Positions 25,214 to 35,627 of a stretch of 64,000 bases of DNA are shown here, piece after piece. Source of the stretch: Segetibacter sp. Lineage in GTDB: Bacteria > Bacteroidota > Bacteroidia > Chitinophagales > Chitinophagaceae. The stretch lies in assembly GCF_025963695.1 (NCBI RefSeq), contig NZ_JAOQAH010000021.1, forward strand, positions 26,580 to 90,579, given 5' to 3'. Position 1 is the stretch's first letter. Each line of letters starts with the position of its first letter. The notes under the pieces are model-generated. The model was given only the letters and a program-made list of their open reading frames with translations, made no database searches and was not told the DNA's origin. The position numbers and the translations under genes were made by a program.

Positions 25214-28200
25214 ATGAGATTAAAGAGTTTAGAAATCAAGGGTTTTAAAAGTTTTGCCGACAAAACCGTGCTCAACTTCGATGAAGGTATTACCGGCATC
25301 ATTGGGCCAAACGGTTGCGGCAAGAGTAATATTATTGACAGTATCCGCTGGGTGATTGGTGAACAAAAAATTAGTGCGTTGCGCAGTGAGAACCTGGAGG
25401 CGTTGGTTTTTAACGGTAGCCGTACACGTAGTGCGAGTGGTCTTGCAGAGGTGAGCCTGACTTTCGAGAATACTAAGAATTTGTTGCCTACTGAGTTCAG
25501 CACCGTGACCGTTACCCGTAAGTTTTATAAGAACGGTGAGAGTGAGTATCGACTGAACGATGTCAGCTGCCGGATGAAAGACATCCACAACTTGTTTATG
25601 GATACCGGTATCAGTACCGACAGCTATGCGATTATTGAACTGGGAATGGTAGATGATATTATTCGTGATAAGGAAAACAGCCGCCGGCGTATGTTGGAGC
25701 AAGCTGCAGGAATCACCATTTACAAAACCCGCAAGAAAGAGGCAAAGGCGAAACTGGATGCCACCGAAGGTGACCTGAACCGAATTGAGGACTTGTTGTT
25801 CGAAATCAACAACCAGTTGAAGACGCTGGAGAACCAGGCGAAAAAGGCAGAGAAATATTACGAAATCAAAAAGGACTATAAAGAAATCTCGGTTGAGTTG
25901 GCCAAAGCATCTTTGGAGGGGTTTAACGACACTTACCGGGAGCTTAACGAGAAGCAGGAGACAGAGACTGACAAAAAAATTCGTCTTGAAGCGGAAGTCG
26001 CTACAGAAGAGGCGGTAATTGAGCAGGAGAAGGTGGGATTTATAGAGAAGGAAAGGTCGTTGCAAAGCATGCAGCACGAGTTTAACGACCTGGTGCAAAA
26101 GCTGAGAACGCATGAAAACGAAAAGAAACTGGCTACCCAAAAGCTGCAATACCTCAAAGAAAAGGAAGGCAGTATTAAAGCATTCCTTGATAGGGCAGAA
26201 GGTCAGGTAAGCGGTATAGATAAATCGATAGAGTTTACGACACTGCAATTAGGTGAGGAGGAAGGAAAGCTAGGCAACCTTCAGCAGCAGTTAGATGAGA
26301 TGAAAATGGATGTGGCGGCAAAGCGCCAGGTGTTCGACGACAAACGGGGAACAGTAGATCAACTGCGGCGCCAGTACCAGGAGGTTCAGCGGAAGCAGTT
26401 TGATGCTGAGAAGAAAGTTGCCGTTGCTGATTCCTCTATTCAAAACCTTCAACGGGCTCTTACACAATTACAGGATGAAAGACAGCAGCGCGAAAGCCAG
26501 TTAAAGCAACTCGAAGAACAGCGCTTAGATAAAGAACAGGAACTGGAGGAAAAAAGGGTAGAGCTTCGCCAGTTGCAGGAACAGCACGAAGCCACAAAAC
26601 AGCGCATCTTGGAGGCTCAACAGAAGATGGAGGGGTTGCGTAACCGGTTAGCAGAGGAAAGTCGTAAACTTGACAGCAAGCGCAATGAATACGCCTTGCT
26701 CAAAAGTTTGATTGATAGCATGGAGGGCTACCCGGAGAGTGTAAAGTTTTTACATAAAAATAAAAACTGGAACCATACCGCTCCTATTTTGTCTGATACC
26801 ATTTACGTAAAGGAAGAATACAGGGCCGCGGTCGAAAATGTTTTGGAGCCGTATCTAAATTATTATGTTGTAAACGACCTTGAGGAGGGTATGCAGGCAG
26901 TTCACTTGTTAGATGCTAACCAAAAAGGCAAAGCAAACTTCTTTCTGCTCGACAGGATTAATAACTATAAAAAAACCGAAGAGCATCAGCCGGCGAATAC
27001 AATCAAGGCGTTGGATGTGATTGAGGTTGAAGAGAAATACAAGCGTCTTGCCGAGTACCTGCTTTGCAATGTCTATATAGCTGATGATGAAGCAGCAATG
27101 TTGGACAGTGATGGGGGAGTAGTGCTTGAAAAACATGGAAAATTTGTAAAAGGCAAATTCTCTTTAAGTGGTGGCAGTGTGGGATTATTTGAAGGAAAGA
27201 AAATTGGTCGTGCAAAAAATCTTGAAAAATTATTTAGCCAAATCGAAGCCCAGGAAGCCGTAGTAAACCGCATAAAAGCTGAGATCCAGGCGAAGCATAA
27301 CGAAGTAATTGCGTACAATGACCAGTTGAAAGAGAATGTCATCCGGCAAACCCAGCAGGAAATAAACAACCTGACAAACCAGGTATTCGCGTTGCAGAAT
27401 AAGCTTGAAAATTTGACTGCTATGCAAAACAGCAGTCAGAAAAGGTTGGATGAACTGGAAGGCAACCTGGAAGCCAACCAGGACTCAATCGCAGATGTAA
27501 GGGAGGAATTGATTGGTTTGAACGAGCAATTGCAGGCCGCTTCAGACAACATGAAAATGCAGGAGCAGGATTATAAACTTGCCGAGCAGGATTACAACGA
27601 AGTGAACAGGTTGTTCAACGAAAGCAATCTCCAACTAACTCGTCAGCAAAGCAAGATCTCGGCATTGAAGACCGAGTTGAACTTCAAACGAAACCAGTTA
27701 AATGACCTGACCCAACAAATTGAAAACAATAAGGTTCAGCTAAAGCAGGCAACGGAAACGATAGTCGACAACGAAGCCACTCTAAACGATAATGATGAGT
27801 TCCTGGTGAATTTGATGCGGATGAAAGACGAGGAAGAGAAAAAACTGAATGAAGCTGACCAGGCATATTACAACGTCCGCAATACTTTACAAGCGAAGGA
27901 AAGTGAGTTGCGTCACAAAGTGAAAAGCAAAGAGCTGATTGATCATATTCTCACGGAAATTAAAGACAAGCTGAACGAGCTAAAACTACAGTTAGCGGGA
28001 ATGAAGGAAAGGTTAAGCGTGGAGTTTAAGATCGACCTTAATGAGATATTAGACCAGGCACGTAATACTGACACACCTGTTGCTGACTTGCAGGCTGCTT
28101 CAGACAGAATGAAGAAACGCCTCGAGAATATGGGCGAAGTGAACCCTACAGCAATTGAGGCTTATACGGAAATGAAAAAGCGATATGATTTTATTGTAGA

Positions 28201-28771
28201 GCAAAAAAATGACCTGGTAGATGCAAAGGAGAGTCTCATGCAAACCATCCAGGAAGTGGAGACAACGGCCAACCAAAAGTTTTTAGATACTTTCAACCAG
28301 GTGCGGGAGAATTTTCAAAAAGTATTTAAAACTCTATTTACAGAAGAGGACCAGGGAGATTTGATCCTGGTTGACCCTACAAATCTTGCGGAAAGTGGAA
28401 TTGACATTATCGCAAAACCGAAAGGCAAACGCCCGAGCAGCATAGGTCAATTAAGCGGCGGAGAAAAAACTTTAACGGCAACTGCACTATTATTTTCAAT
28501 TTACTTGATTAAACCAGCTCCTTTCTGTATTTTAGACGAGGTAGACGCACCGCTTGATGACGCGAACGTTGGAAAGTTTACAAAAATGATCCAGCAATTC
28601 AGTGAGAACAGTCAGTTTATAATAGTTACACACAACAAGCAAACGATGAGTACGGTTGACGTTATTTACGGGGTGACTATGCAAGAGCCGGGTGTAAGTA
28701 AATTAGTGCCGGTAGACTTTAGAGGGTTAGCAGACACGCCTCCTTCAGCCAAAAAGGTGGCAATCGGATAA
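25214..28771 (+). CDS. smc: Chromosome segregation protein SMC
   Basis: 1185 residues, the normal bacterial length. The Walker A motif is IGPNGCGKSNI (about 30-40) in an N-terminal half-ATPase, followed by a coiled coil, a hinge (about 500-660, beginning near GYPESVKFLHKNK), a second coiled coil, and a C-terminal half with the ABC signature IGQLSGGEKTLTATALLFS and Walker B CILDEVDAPLDDANV. It condenses and separates the chromosome with ScpA and ScpB, which are not in the window. Opposite-strand frames here are shadows of its biased coiled-coil codons. Confidence 0.97.
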   Translation: MRLKSLEIKGFKSFADKTVLNFDEGITGIIGPNGCGKSNIIDSIRWVIGEQKISALRSENLEALVFNGSRTRSASGLAEVSLTFENTKNLLPTEFSTVTVTRKFYKNGESEYRLNDVSCRMKDIHNLFMDTGISTDSYAIIELGMVDDIIRDKENSRRRMLEQAAGITIYKTRKKEAKAKLDATEGDLNRIEDLLFEINNQLKTLENQAKKAEKYYEIKKDYKEISVELAKASLEGFNDTYRELNEKQETETDKKIRLEAEVATEEAVIEQEKVGFIEKERSLQSMQHEFNDLVQKLRTHENEKKLATQKLQYLKEKEGSIKAFLDRAEGQVSGIDKSIEFTTLQLGEEEGKLGNLQQQLDEMKMDVAAKRQVFDDKRGTVDQLRRQYQEVQRKQFDAEKKVAVADSSIQNLQRALTQLQDERQQRESQLKQLEEQRLDKEQELEEKRVELRQLQEQHEATKQRILEAQQKMEGLRNRLAEESRKLDSKRNEYALLKSLIDSMEGYPESVKFLHKNKNWNHTAPILSDTIYVKEEYRAAVENVLEPYLNYYVVNDLEEGMQAVHLLDANQKGKANFFLLDRINNYKKTEEHQPANTIKALDVIEVEEKYKRLAEYLLCNVYIADDEAAMLDSDGGVVLEKHGKFVKGKFSLSGGSVGLFEGKKIGRAKNLEKLFSQIEAQEAVVNRIKAEIQAKHNEVIAYNDQLKENVIRQTQQEINNLTNQVFALQNKLENLTAMQNSSQKRLDELEGNLEANQDSIADVREELIGLNEQLQAASDNMKMQEQDYKLAEQDYNEVNRLFNESNLQLTRQQSKISALKTELNFKRNQLNDLTQQIENNKVQLKQATETIVDNEATLNDNDEFLVNLMRMKDEEEKKLNEADQAYYNVRNTLQAKESELRHKVKSKELIDHILTEIKDKLNELKLQLAGMKERLSVEFKIDLNEILDQARNTDTPVADLQAASDRMKKRLENMGEVNPTAIEAYTEMKKRYDFIVEQKNDLVDAKESLMQTIQEVETTANQKFLDTFNQVRENFQKVFKTLFTEEDQGDLILVDPTNLAESGIDIIAKPKGKRPSSIGQLSGGEKTLTATALLFSIYLIKPAPFCILDEVDAPLDDANVGKFTKMIQQFSENSQFIIVTHNKQTMSTVDVIYGVTMQEPGVSKLVPVDFRGLADTPPSAKKVAIG

Positions 28772-28810
28772 AAAAGGTTTTTGTTTTTCTTTTGTAATAG
28801 ATAGTGTAGT

Positions 28811-28832
28811 AAGAGCCGCTTTTGCGGTTCTT
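28811..28832 (+). terminator. Hairpin after smc
   Basis: Stem AAGAGCCGC (28811-28819) and GCGGTTCTT (28824-28832), one G-T pair, loop TTTT. The following bases are not a clean T run, so termination efficiency is uncertain. Confidence 0.5.
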
Positions 28833-29001
28833 GCTGTTTTAGGCCACCAAGGTATGTAGTGCCTGCTAATATTTACGATCACTCTACAAGCACTCCTAAT
28901 TTTTCTACCAGTTACTTTGCCTCCGGTAAATAGGTGAGTCGGCACAGGAATCATGTTTTAATGCTATTGCTTAATTTTAATTAAAATTTTATCTAAAGTG
29001 T

Positions 29002-29032
29002 TTGAACAAAAAATTTATACGATTTATCTTTG
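29002..29032 (+). promoter_or_regulatory. Bacteroidota-type promoter
   Basis: TTG at 29002-29004 and TATCTTTG at 29025-29032, 20 bases apart, fit the -33/-7 pattern. The ATG of the downstream small gene is at 29070. Confidence 0.6.
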
Positions 29033-29069
29033 CTTATCCTTTTTTTATCCATCTATAAAACCTTCTAAT

Positions 29070-29327
29070 ATGAATATTCATTTCAATTTTCACGGTTCTA
29101 CTTACAACGCGGGGCTGGCGAAACAAGGAGATAATAAATTGGAAGTGCTAATTAAGGACGATGTGTTGGAAAAGCAGTTCGGGCATTCTCTTCCATTTTA
29201 CATTCAAAACAAGTCAGTCAATTTCGATACTTATAATCGCTCGCATTCTGATTTATATGCTTTAAATGCTTCCATTTCTAAAGCTATAGTGGAACAGTGC
29301 TCTGAGATCTTAGAGTCGTCAAATTAA
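29070..29327 (+). CDS. Small conserved-looking protein, function unknown
   Basis: 85 residues from ATG 29070 (MNIHFNFHGSTYNAGLAKQG). An in-frame TTG-started extension to 28998 is open, but the promoter lies inside it, so the ATG is preferred. The product is a soluble mixed alpha/beta-looking protein with a C-terminal helix (ASISKAIVEQCSEILESS). No family is recognised. It is a single gene with its own promoter and a strong terminator. Confidence 0.65.
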   Translation: MNIHFNFHGSTYNAGLAKQGDNKLEVLIKDDVLEKQFGHSLPFYIQNKSVNFDTYNRSHSDLYALNASISKAIVEQCSEILESSN

Positions 29328-29355
29328 TTGTTCTCTTTTAAATATTTAGCAAAGC

Positions 29356-29400
29356 AAAAAAAGGGTATAGCATTTATTAAATCTGCTATACCCTTTTTTT
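29356..29400. terminator. Bidirectional terminator, 17-bp stem
   Basis: Arms AAAAAAAGGGTATAGCA (29356-29372) and TGCTATACCCTTTTTTT (29384-29400), fully complementary, loop of 11 bases. It serves the small plus-strand gene and the minus-strand gcvP. Confidence 0.9.
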
Positions 29401-29417
29401 TTAAGTTATTCTTTCTA

Positions 29418-32300
29418 CTAATTCACCCCCATTTCCTGGTATGCTTCGATTGGTTCACATGTGCAAATCAAATTTCTGTCGCCATAAGTGTTGTTTACAC
29501 GACTGATAGCCGGCCAAAATTTGCTGTGCCGTAAATAATCAAGAGGAAATGCAGCTTGTGATCGGCTATAAGAATGATCCCAATCATCAGCGGTTATTAC
29601 CTGTAAGCTATGAGGTGCGTTTTTCAATACATTATCAACCCTATCGGCCTTTCCATTTTCAATGGCTACAATCTCTTCATGTATATTTATTAATGCGTCA
29701 CAAAAACGATCAAGCTCAGTTTTAGGTTCACTTTCAGTAGGCTCAATCATAATAGTTCCTGCAACCGGAAAACTTAAAGTTGGTGCGTGGAAGCCATAAT
29801 CCATTAAACGCTTTGCAACATCTTCCGCTTCAACACCAAGGTTTTTGAAAGGGCGCAAGTCAACAATAAACTCATGGGCGCACGTATTGTTCTTTCCACT
29901 GTACAAAATTTTGTAATGGCCTTCAAGCCTTGCCTTCATGTAATTAGCGTTAAGAATAGCATACTCCGTTGCCTTTCTCAATCCTTCTGCACCTAACAAT
30001 TTGATGTAAGCATAACTAATCAGCAAAATGCTTGCAGAGCCATAAGGAGCTGCACTTACCGCATTCGCAACATTTCCTTTGTTGATATTTACATGTCCTG
30101 GTAAAAAAGGTGCCAGTTTCTCATTGACGCAAATCGGTCCCATACCTGGTCCGCCACCGCCATGCGGTATTGCAAAGGTTTTGTGCAGGTTAAGGTGACA
30201 TACATCAGCGCCAATAAACCCAGGAGCAGTTAAACCCACCTGCGCATTCATATTAGCTCCGTCCATGTAAACCATACCACCGTGTTCGTGAACGGTGTTA
30301 CAAATTTCCCTGATACTTTCCTCAAACACACCGTGCGTACTGGGGTACGTAACCATTAATCCCGCAAGCACGTCTTTATATTTTTCAGCATTCTTTCTCA
30401 GATCTTCCACATCAATATTTCCCGCTTCGTCACATTTAGTAACTACGACTTTAAATCCGGCCATTACCGCACTTGCAGGGTTTGTTCCATGGGCAGATAT
30501 TGGAATGAGAATCACATTTCTGTGTGCTTCATTCCTGTCTTCATGGTAACCTTTTATTGCAAGCAAACCTGCATACTCCCCCTGTGCACCACTGTTTGGT
30601 TGCAAAGAGGTGGTAGCAAAACCTGTAATGTTACTGAGCCATTGTTCCAATTCAACCACTATCTGATGATAACCCTGCCACTGGTCAGTCGGTGCAAAAG
30701 GATGCATTTTTGAAAACTCGGCCCAGCTTACGGGAATAAGTTCCGTTGCAGAATTAAGCTTCATGGTACAGCTACCTAAAGGAATCATAGAGTTGTCAAG
30801 ACTAAGGTCTTTGTTCTCTAAAAACTTCAGGTAACGCATCATTTCTGTTTCACTGTGGTGTGTATTAAAGACAGGATGCAAAAGAAATGCAGAAGTTCTG
30901 GTTAATGAAGCTGGAATATTATCAAGGTTGGTGTCATATTCAAACATTACACCTGCATCACCCATGCCTTTTATCTCGGCAAACAAATGAAGTATATCAA
31001 GCACGTCACATTGCGCTGTTGTTTCATCTATCGATATTCCAACAAAGCCTTCCTGAAAATAATGAAAGTTAATTTGTTGCGCTTCAGCCAGTTTACGCAG
31101 CCCTGCAACATCATCTACCTTCACTTTTATAGTGTCAAAGTAATATTGATTTACCTGTTCAAAACCCATTTCTTTCAGCTCTTTGCTTAAAGAATGCGCA
31201 AGAAGACTAACGCGAGTAGCAATATTTTTCAAGCCTGCCGAACCGTGATACACAGCATACATGGCAGCCATATTAGCAAGTAAAGCCTGGGCAGTACAAA
31301 TGTTGCTCGTTGCTTTTTCACGACGAATGTGTTGCTCACGTGTTTGTAAAGCCATGCGTAAAGCGCGGTTACCCTGCGTGTCAATGCTTACCCCAATAAT
31401 ACGTCCCGGAATTACGCGCTTAAATTCATCCTTAGTAGCAAAAAAAGCAGCATGTGGTCCGCCAAATCCCATTGGCACACCAAAACGTTGGCTTGAACCT
31501 ATTGCCACATCAGCACCCAATTCTCCCGGCGGAGTTAATAATATAAGTGCAAGCAGATCGGTAGCAGTCACCACTTTTGCATCTACAGCCCGTGCTTTTT
31601 CAAAAAAGCTTCGGTAATCTTCAACGGCCCCATCGCTTTTGGGATATTGTACAATTACACCAAAGTATGTCTCGTCAAGTTCTGCGGTTTTAAAATCCCC
31701 AATCACTAATTCTACCTTAATTGGAGTTGCCCTTGTCAAAAGCACGTCTTTTGTTTGGGCAAAAACGTTTTCATCCACAAAAAATTTAGGAGCAGTTATT
31801 TTTTCACCCTTGTTCTTGTTATTAAAAAGCATTGCCATCGCTTCGGCAGCAGCAGTTCCCTCATCAAGCAGCGAAGCGTTGGCAATAGGCAGTGCAGTGA
31901 GATCGCTAACCATTGTTTGAAAGTTCAACAAACTTTCTAAACGCCCCTGTGCAATTTCTGCCTGGTAGGGGGTGTATTGAGTGTACCATCCCGGATTTTC
32001 AAAAAGGTTTCGAAGGATGACTGTTGGTGTAATCGTATCGTAGTACCCCTGGCCAATATAGCTTTTGAATACTTTATTTTTTGACGCAGTTTTCCGTAGC
32101 TCTTTCAAATATTCATATTCGCTAACCGGGCCTGCCACATCTAACGTCTTTTCAAGACGAATATCCTGCGGAACGGTTTTTTCTATCAGCTCATTCAGCG
32201 ATCCTACCCCTATCGTTTCCAGCATTTCTACTGTCTCTTGTTCACTCGGTCCAATGTGCCTTTCCTGAAATTCCCTTGCCTGTTGTTCAAATAAATTCAT
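29418..32300 (-). CDS. gcvP: Glycine dehydrogenase (decarboxylating), P-protein of the glycine cleavage system
   Basis: 960 residues, the single-chain form with N- and C-terminal halves fused. The PLP lysine is K707 in [20 protein letters not shown]. Other family segments are RHIGPSEQE near the N-terminus, [27 protein letters not shown] and [11 protein letters not shown]. It decarboxylates glycine and passes the aminomethyl group to the H-protein lipoyl arm. gcvT, gcvH and lpd are not next to it. I looked upstream for a glycine riboswitch and saw none. Confidence 0.97.
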   Translation of the reverse strand: MNLFEQQAREFQERHIGPSEQETVEMLETIGVGSLNELIEKTVPQDIRLEKTLDVAGPVSEYEYLKELRKTASKNKVFKSYIGQGYYDTITPTVILRNLFENPGWYTQYTPYQAEIAQGRLESLLNFQTMVSDLTALPIANASLLDEGTAAAEAMAMLFNNKNKGEKITAPKFFVDENVFAQTKDVLLTRATPIKVELVIGDFKTAELDETYFGVIVQYPKSDGAVEDYRSFFEKARAVDAKVVTATDLLALILLTPPGELGADVAIGSSQRFGVPMGFGGPHAAFFATKDEFKRVIPGRIIGVSIDTQGNRALRMALQTREQHIRREKATSNICTAQALLANMAAMYAVYHGSAGLKNIATRVSLLAHSLSKELKEMGFEQVNQYYFDTIKVKVDDVAGLRKLAEAQQINFHYFQEGFVGISIDETTAQCDVLDILHLFAEIKGMGDAGVMFEYDTNLDNIPASLTRTSAFLLHPVFNTHHSETEMMRYLKFLENKDLSLDNSMIPLGSCTMKLNSATELIPVSWAEFSKMHPFAPTDQWQGYHQIVVELEQWLSNITGFATTSLQPNSGAQGEYAGLLAIKGYHEDRNEAHRNVILIPISAHGTNPASAVMAGFKVVVTKCDEAGNIDVEDLRKNAEKYKDVLAGLMVTYPSTHGVFEESIREICNTVHEHGGMVYMDGANMNAQVGLTAPGFIGADVCHLNLHKTFAIPHGGGGPGMGPICVNEKLAPFLPGHVNINKGNVANAVSAAPYGSASILLISYAYIKLLGAEGLRKATEYAILNANYMKARLEGHYKILYSGKNNTCAHEFIVDLRPFKNLGVEAEDVAKRLMDYGFHAPTLSFPVAGTIMIEPTESEPKTELDRFCDALINIHEEIVAIENGKADRVDNVLKNAPHSLQVITADDWDHSYSRSQAAFPLDYLRHSKFWPAISRVNNTYGDRNLICTCEPIEAYQEMGVN

Positions 32301-32746
32301 GTCGTGTTTATAAGTTAGGTACTTGTTTATGATTTGTTTTGTTTCCTGCTATTGAATGTGCTGCAACATCGTTGTGTCACTCACTTCTACGGCAAATCAT
32401 TTGTATGCTTTTTTCGAAGCCGATGCTAACAAACATTAGGCAATGAAAAATGTTGGCGAAGTAATCGCTAGGCCCGATATACTATTTATGTTCCGGGATA
32501 AGTATAATTTGAAAAAGATTTGCAAATTTAAGGTGCTAACGGCATATTACCGAAAGGGCAAATCATAGTAAACCCCGCTTCAATGTTTTTAACATCGTCT
32601 TTTTCTGTTAAACTAATCACTTTTGCCTTTCAAAAGGTTTTATAGCCCCATTTTTAAAATGGCTTAGTTTTTAAAGACATACTTTTGCGGATTAATTAAA
32701 GTAAGAAAATGTATTTCTACACGGCTTTTTACTTATCACACAATTC
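32301..32746. other. Divergent region between gcvP and era
   Basis: 446 bp without a gene. TACTTTTG at 32690-32697 is a good -7 box for era, 49 bases ahead of its ATG. One dispersed repeat lies at 32371-32384 and extends to about 32400 with similarity to other copies. Confidence 0.5.
32371..32384 (-). repeat. Dispersed intergenic repeat, GAGTGACACAA class
   Basis: The minus strand reads GTGAGTGACACAAC, preceded by GATTTGCCGTAGAA and followed by GATGTTG. Both flanks recur in other copies of this class, so the repeat unit is about 36 bp. Confidence 0.65.
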
Positions 32747-33622
32747 ATGAAAGTAGGTTTTGTTAACATATTCGGAAAGCCAAATGCAGGCAAAAGCACC
32801 TTGTTAAATGCTCTGGTTGGTGAAAAAATGGCTATAGTTAGTCATAAGGTACAAACTACCCGACATCGCATTAAGGCTTTTTTAAACAAAGAATGGGAAT
32901 ACCAGATTATTTTCTCAGACACTCCAGGCATTATTGAGCCAAAATATAAGCTGCACGAAAAAATGATGAAAGCTGTAAAAAGCAGCCTTGAAGATGCAGA
33001 TGTTGCACTGTTACTTGTTGAAGTGAATGACAACTGGGAAGAGGCTGACAAAATTTTTTCGTCGTTGAGGCTTAAAGTTCCATGTATTGTCATCACCTCA
33101 AAAACGGATTTGGCAAAAGATAACCGGGAGGAAGAGGCGAAAGCTTTTTTCTCAGCTAAATCCTATTGCAAAGAATGGATTGGAATATCGGTTACAGCGG
33201 GAAGAAATGTAGACAAATTGCTGGAATTGATATTGAAGTATTTGAAAGAAGGACAGCCATTTTACGATGAAGAAGACTTGACGGATCTGCCAACGAAGTT
33301 TTTTGTAGGCGAAATTGTAAGGGAAAAAATCTTTGAATTGTTTGAGCAGGAGATTCCCTACGATACTACGGTAATGGTAAATGAATTCAAAGAGAAGTCA
33401 AGCCTTGTAAAAATACAGGCAGATATCATTGTTCAGCGTGAAAGTCAAAAGGCGATTATTTTAGGTGAAGGTGGAAAAATGATAAAACAAGTGGGAAGTC
33501 TCGCGAGAAAGGATATTGAAGAGTTTTTGGGACAAAAGATTTTCCTGGAATTATTTGTGAAGGTGAAAAACAAGTGGCGGGATGATGATTTTAAGTTGAA
33601 GGAATATGGGTATAATTCGTGA
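32747..33622 (+). CDS. era: GTPase Era
   Basis: 291 residues. The GTPase domain has G1 FGKPNAGKST (9-18), G3 SDTPG and a G4-like ITSKTDLAK in place of the usual NKxD. The C-terminal KH domain is seen in ESQKAIILGEGGKMIKQVG. Era binds the 3' end of 16S rRNA in 30S maturation. It starts from its own promoter and is followed on the same strand by der after 217 bp. Confidence 0.96.
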   Translation: MKVGFVNIFGKPNAGKSTLLNALVGEKMAIVSHKVQTTRHRIKAFLNKEWEYQIIFSDTPGIIEPKYKLHEKMMKAVKSSLEDADVALLLVEVNDNWEEADKIFSSLRLKVPCIVITSKTDLAKDNREEEAKAFFSAKSYCKEWIGISVTAGRNVDKLLELILKYLKEGQPFYDEEDLTDLPTKFFVGEIVREKIFELFEQEIPYDTTVMVNEFKEKSSLVKIQADIIVQRESQKAIILGEGGKMIKQVGSLARKDIEEFLGQKIFLELFVKVKNKWRDDDFKLKEYGYNS

Positions 33623-33717
33623 TAAGGAACAAGAAATAATGAATAATGCGCAGCGAGCTTTTATTATTAATTGTTCATTTTTAGTTCTTAATTGTTCATT
33701 GTTCTCCACAGGTACAA

Positions 33718-33735
33718 GTGAGTGACACAACGATG
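33718..33735 (+). repeat. Dispersed intergenic repeat, GAGTGACACAA class
   Basis: Reads GTGAGTGACACAACGATG in the era-der gap, preceded by ACAGGTACAA. Just upstream (33635-33712) the gap carries A/T-rich imperfect direct repeats of the aattgttcatt type. Confidence 0.65.
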
Positions 33736-33839
33736 TGGATAAAAGAACAGGTGCTTGTACCAAAAAAATTAATAACACAATCTTTCCCGTTTGGGTTAGA
33801 ATTAAAAAACAAACAGCCCTTTGAGGGGTTTAGGGTCTT

Positions 33840-35153
33840 ATGGTATTTACAGTAGCAATAGTTGGACGCCCAAATGTGGGCAAGAGTACATTTTTTAATC
33901 GCCTTCTCGAGCAGAGAAAGGCAATTGTTGATGATATTAGCGGTGTAACCCGCGACCGTCAATATGGAGTAACTGAGTGGATCGGTAAAGCATTTAACGT
34001 AATTGACACAGGTGGCTTTGTACCCAATACCTCTGACGTTTTTGAGACAGAAATTCGCAAACAGGTAAAAATCGCGATAGAAGAGGCAAACGCTATCATT
34101 TTTATGGTAGATGTAACTACCGGTATAACTGACCTTGATCAGTCTGTGGCGGACCTTTTACGACGCAGTACAAAGCCGGTTTTTTTGTGCGTTAATAAGG
34201 TAGATAATAGCCAAAGGATGTTAGAGGCCACAGAGTTTTACAGCCTTGGTTTTGAAAAAATATTTTTTGTAAGCAGCATCAGTGGTAGCGGGTCGGGCGA
34301 AATTTTGGATGCTGTTGCTGAGTTAATAACTCCCGAATCATCTGAGGATGCATTAGAGAATAACGACTTACCTAAGTTTGCAATTATCGGTCAACCAAAC
34401 GTTGGAAAATCTTCTTTGCTAAATGCATTGGTAGGGCAGGAGCGAACAATTGTAAGTGATATTGCCGGTACAACCCGCGATACGATACATACGCATTATA
34501 ACATGTTTCAAAAGGAGTTTATCCTTATTGATACAGCCGGTATCCGCCGCAAGACTAAGGTGAGTGAAGACCTGGAATTTTATTCGGTAATTCGTGCGAT
34601 AAGAGCAATGGATGAAGCCGATGTTTGCTTGTTAATACTCGATGCTTCAAATGGTATCACTGCCCAGGACCTAAACATTTTTAGCCTTGCTGTTAAGAAA
34701 GGTAAAGGAGTGGTGGTGCTGGTGAATAAATGGGACCTGGTAGAAAAAGAAACGAACACTGCCCGGGACTACGAGAAAAGGTTAAAAGAGAAACTTGCTC
34801 CGTTTACTGATGTGCCGATCCTTTTTATATCGGTAAAAGAAAAAACCAGGATTATGAAGGCGATGGAAGTTGCACTTGAGGTGTATGAAAATAAGACACA
34901 AAAAGTGGCTACTTCGAAGCTTAATGATATTATGCTGAAAGCCGTGGAAGCTTACCATGCGCCGGTTGTTAGAGGAAATGCTGTTACGATAAAGTATGTT
35001 ACGCAACTTCCAACACACGTTCCGTCGTTTGCATTTTTTACAAATTACCCTGATGATATACGGGCGCCTTATAAAAACTACCTTGAAAATCAACTAAGGC
35101 AGAACTTTAAGTTTACCGGTGTACCAATCAGAATCTTCTTCAGGAAAAAGTAG
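33840..35153 (+). CDS. der: GTPase Der (EngA), double GTPase
   Basis: 437 residues with two tandem GTPase domains: first G1 VGRPNVGKST (8-17), second IGQPNVGKSSLLNA (about 183-196). G3 motifs DTGG and DTAG and G4 motifs NKVD and NKWD are visible, followed by a C-terminal KH-like domain ending FKFTGVPIRIFFRKK. Der acts in 50S ribosome assembly. It follows era, so two ribosome-assembly GTPases are neighbours; the 217-bp gap with a repeat makes independent transcription possible. Confidence 0.96.
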   Translation: MVFTVAIVGRPNVGKSTFFNRLLEQRKAIVDDISGVTRDRQYGVTEWIGKAFNVIDTGGFVPNTSDVFETEIRKQVKIAIEEANAIIFMVDVTTGITDLDQSVADLLRRSTKPVFLCVNKVDNSQRMLEATEFYSLGFEKIFFVSSISGSGSGEILDAVAELITPESSEDALENNDLPKFAIIGQPNVGKSSLLNALVGQERTIVSDIAGTTRDTIHTHYNMFQKEFILIDTAGIRRKTKVSEDLEFYSVIRAIRAMDEADVCLLILDASNGITAQDLNIFSLAVKKGKGVVVLVNKWDLVEKETNTARDYEKRLKEKLAPFTDVPILFISVKEKTRIMKAMEVALEVYENKTQKVATSKLNDIMLKAVEAYHAPVVRGNAVTIKYVTQLPTHVPSFAFFTNYPDDIRAPYKNYLENQLRQNFKFTGVPIRIFFRKK

Positions 35154-35214
35154 GTGGCAAAAGAATTGCTAATAATTCTAATATTATTTATCCCACTTAT
35201 TTAAATACTAGTAA

Positions 35215-35469
35215 ATGAAAAAGGTATTGTCAATTGTTATAATAGCAGCAAGTTTAACAGCTTGCGGAGGTGGAAATAGTGAATCCGGTACTGTAGGAGG
35301 AGATAGTGCGCAAAAGGCTTTTGATAGTGTACAACAGACCGGCGACACATCGGCACTAAATAGCGTTATGGGCGATAGCACCTCGGCAAGTGGCATTCAT
35401 GGACAAGGTTCGGGTTCAAGAGTCGGTGGTGGTAAGTCGGGTGAGCCACAAAAGCAAGGTGGAAAATAA
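35215..35469 (+). CDS. Small lipoprotein, function unknown
   Basis: 84 residues. The lipobox is MKKVLSIVIIAASLTAC, with the cysteine at residue 17. The rest is Gly/Ser-rich and disordered (GGGNSESGTVGGDSAQ, SGSRVGGGKSGEPQKQGGK) with a weak helix (AQKAFDSVQQ). No domain is recognisable. It lies 61 nt after der and may share its transcript. Confidence 0.7.
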   Translation: MKKVLSIVIIAASLTACGGGNSESGTVGGDSAQKAFDSVQQTGDTSALNSVMGDSTSASGIHGQGSGSRVGGGKSGEPQKQGGK

Positions 35470-35500
35470 TTTGAATTTGATTTAACTGAAGTAATACACG

Positions 35501-35530
35501 AACCTTCCTTTGTACCGGGGAGGTTTTTTA
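35501..35530 (+). terminator. Probable rho-independent terminator
   Basis: Arms AACCTTCC (35501-35508) and GGGAGGTT (35518-35525) pair with one G-T, followed by a T run to 35529. Confidence 0.6.
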
Positions 35531-35627
35531 TTGACGCCCCGCCCGTGGGTGGTTACAGTTACAACGACCGGAAAAAATATTTTTAAATGGTATTAAAGTA
35601 CTAGACAACTTGCCCCTTTAAATCTGC

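Noticed and set aside
25229..26248. Long minus-strand frame of 339 residues opposite smc
   Set aside because: It lies wholly inside smc and reflects biased codons in its coiled coil.
32301..32500. Glycine riboswitch upstream of gcvP
   Set aside because: I looked for paired aptamer-like conserved stretches and saw none in the gap.
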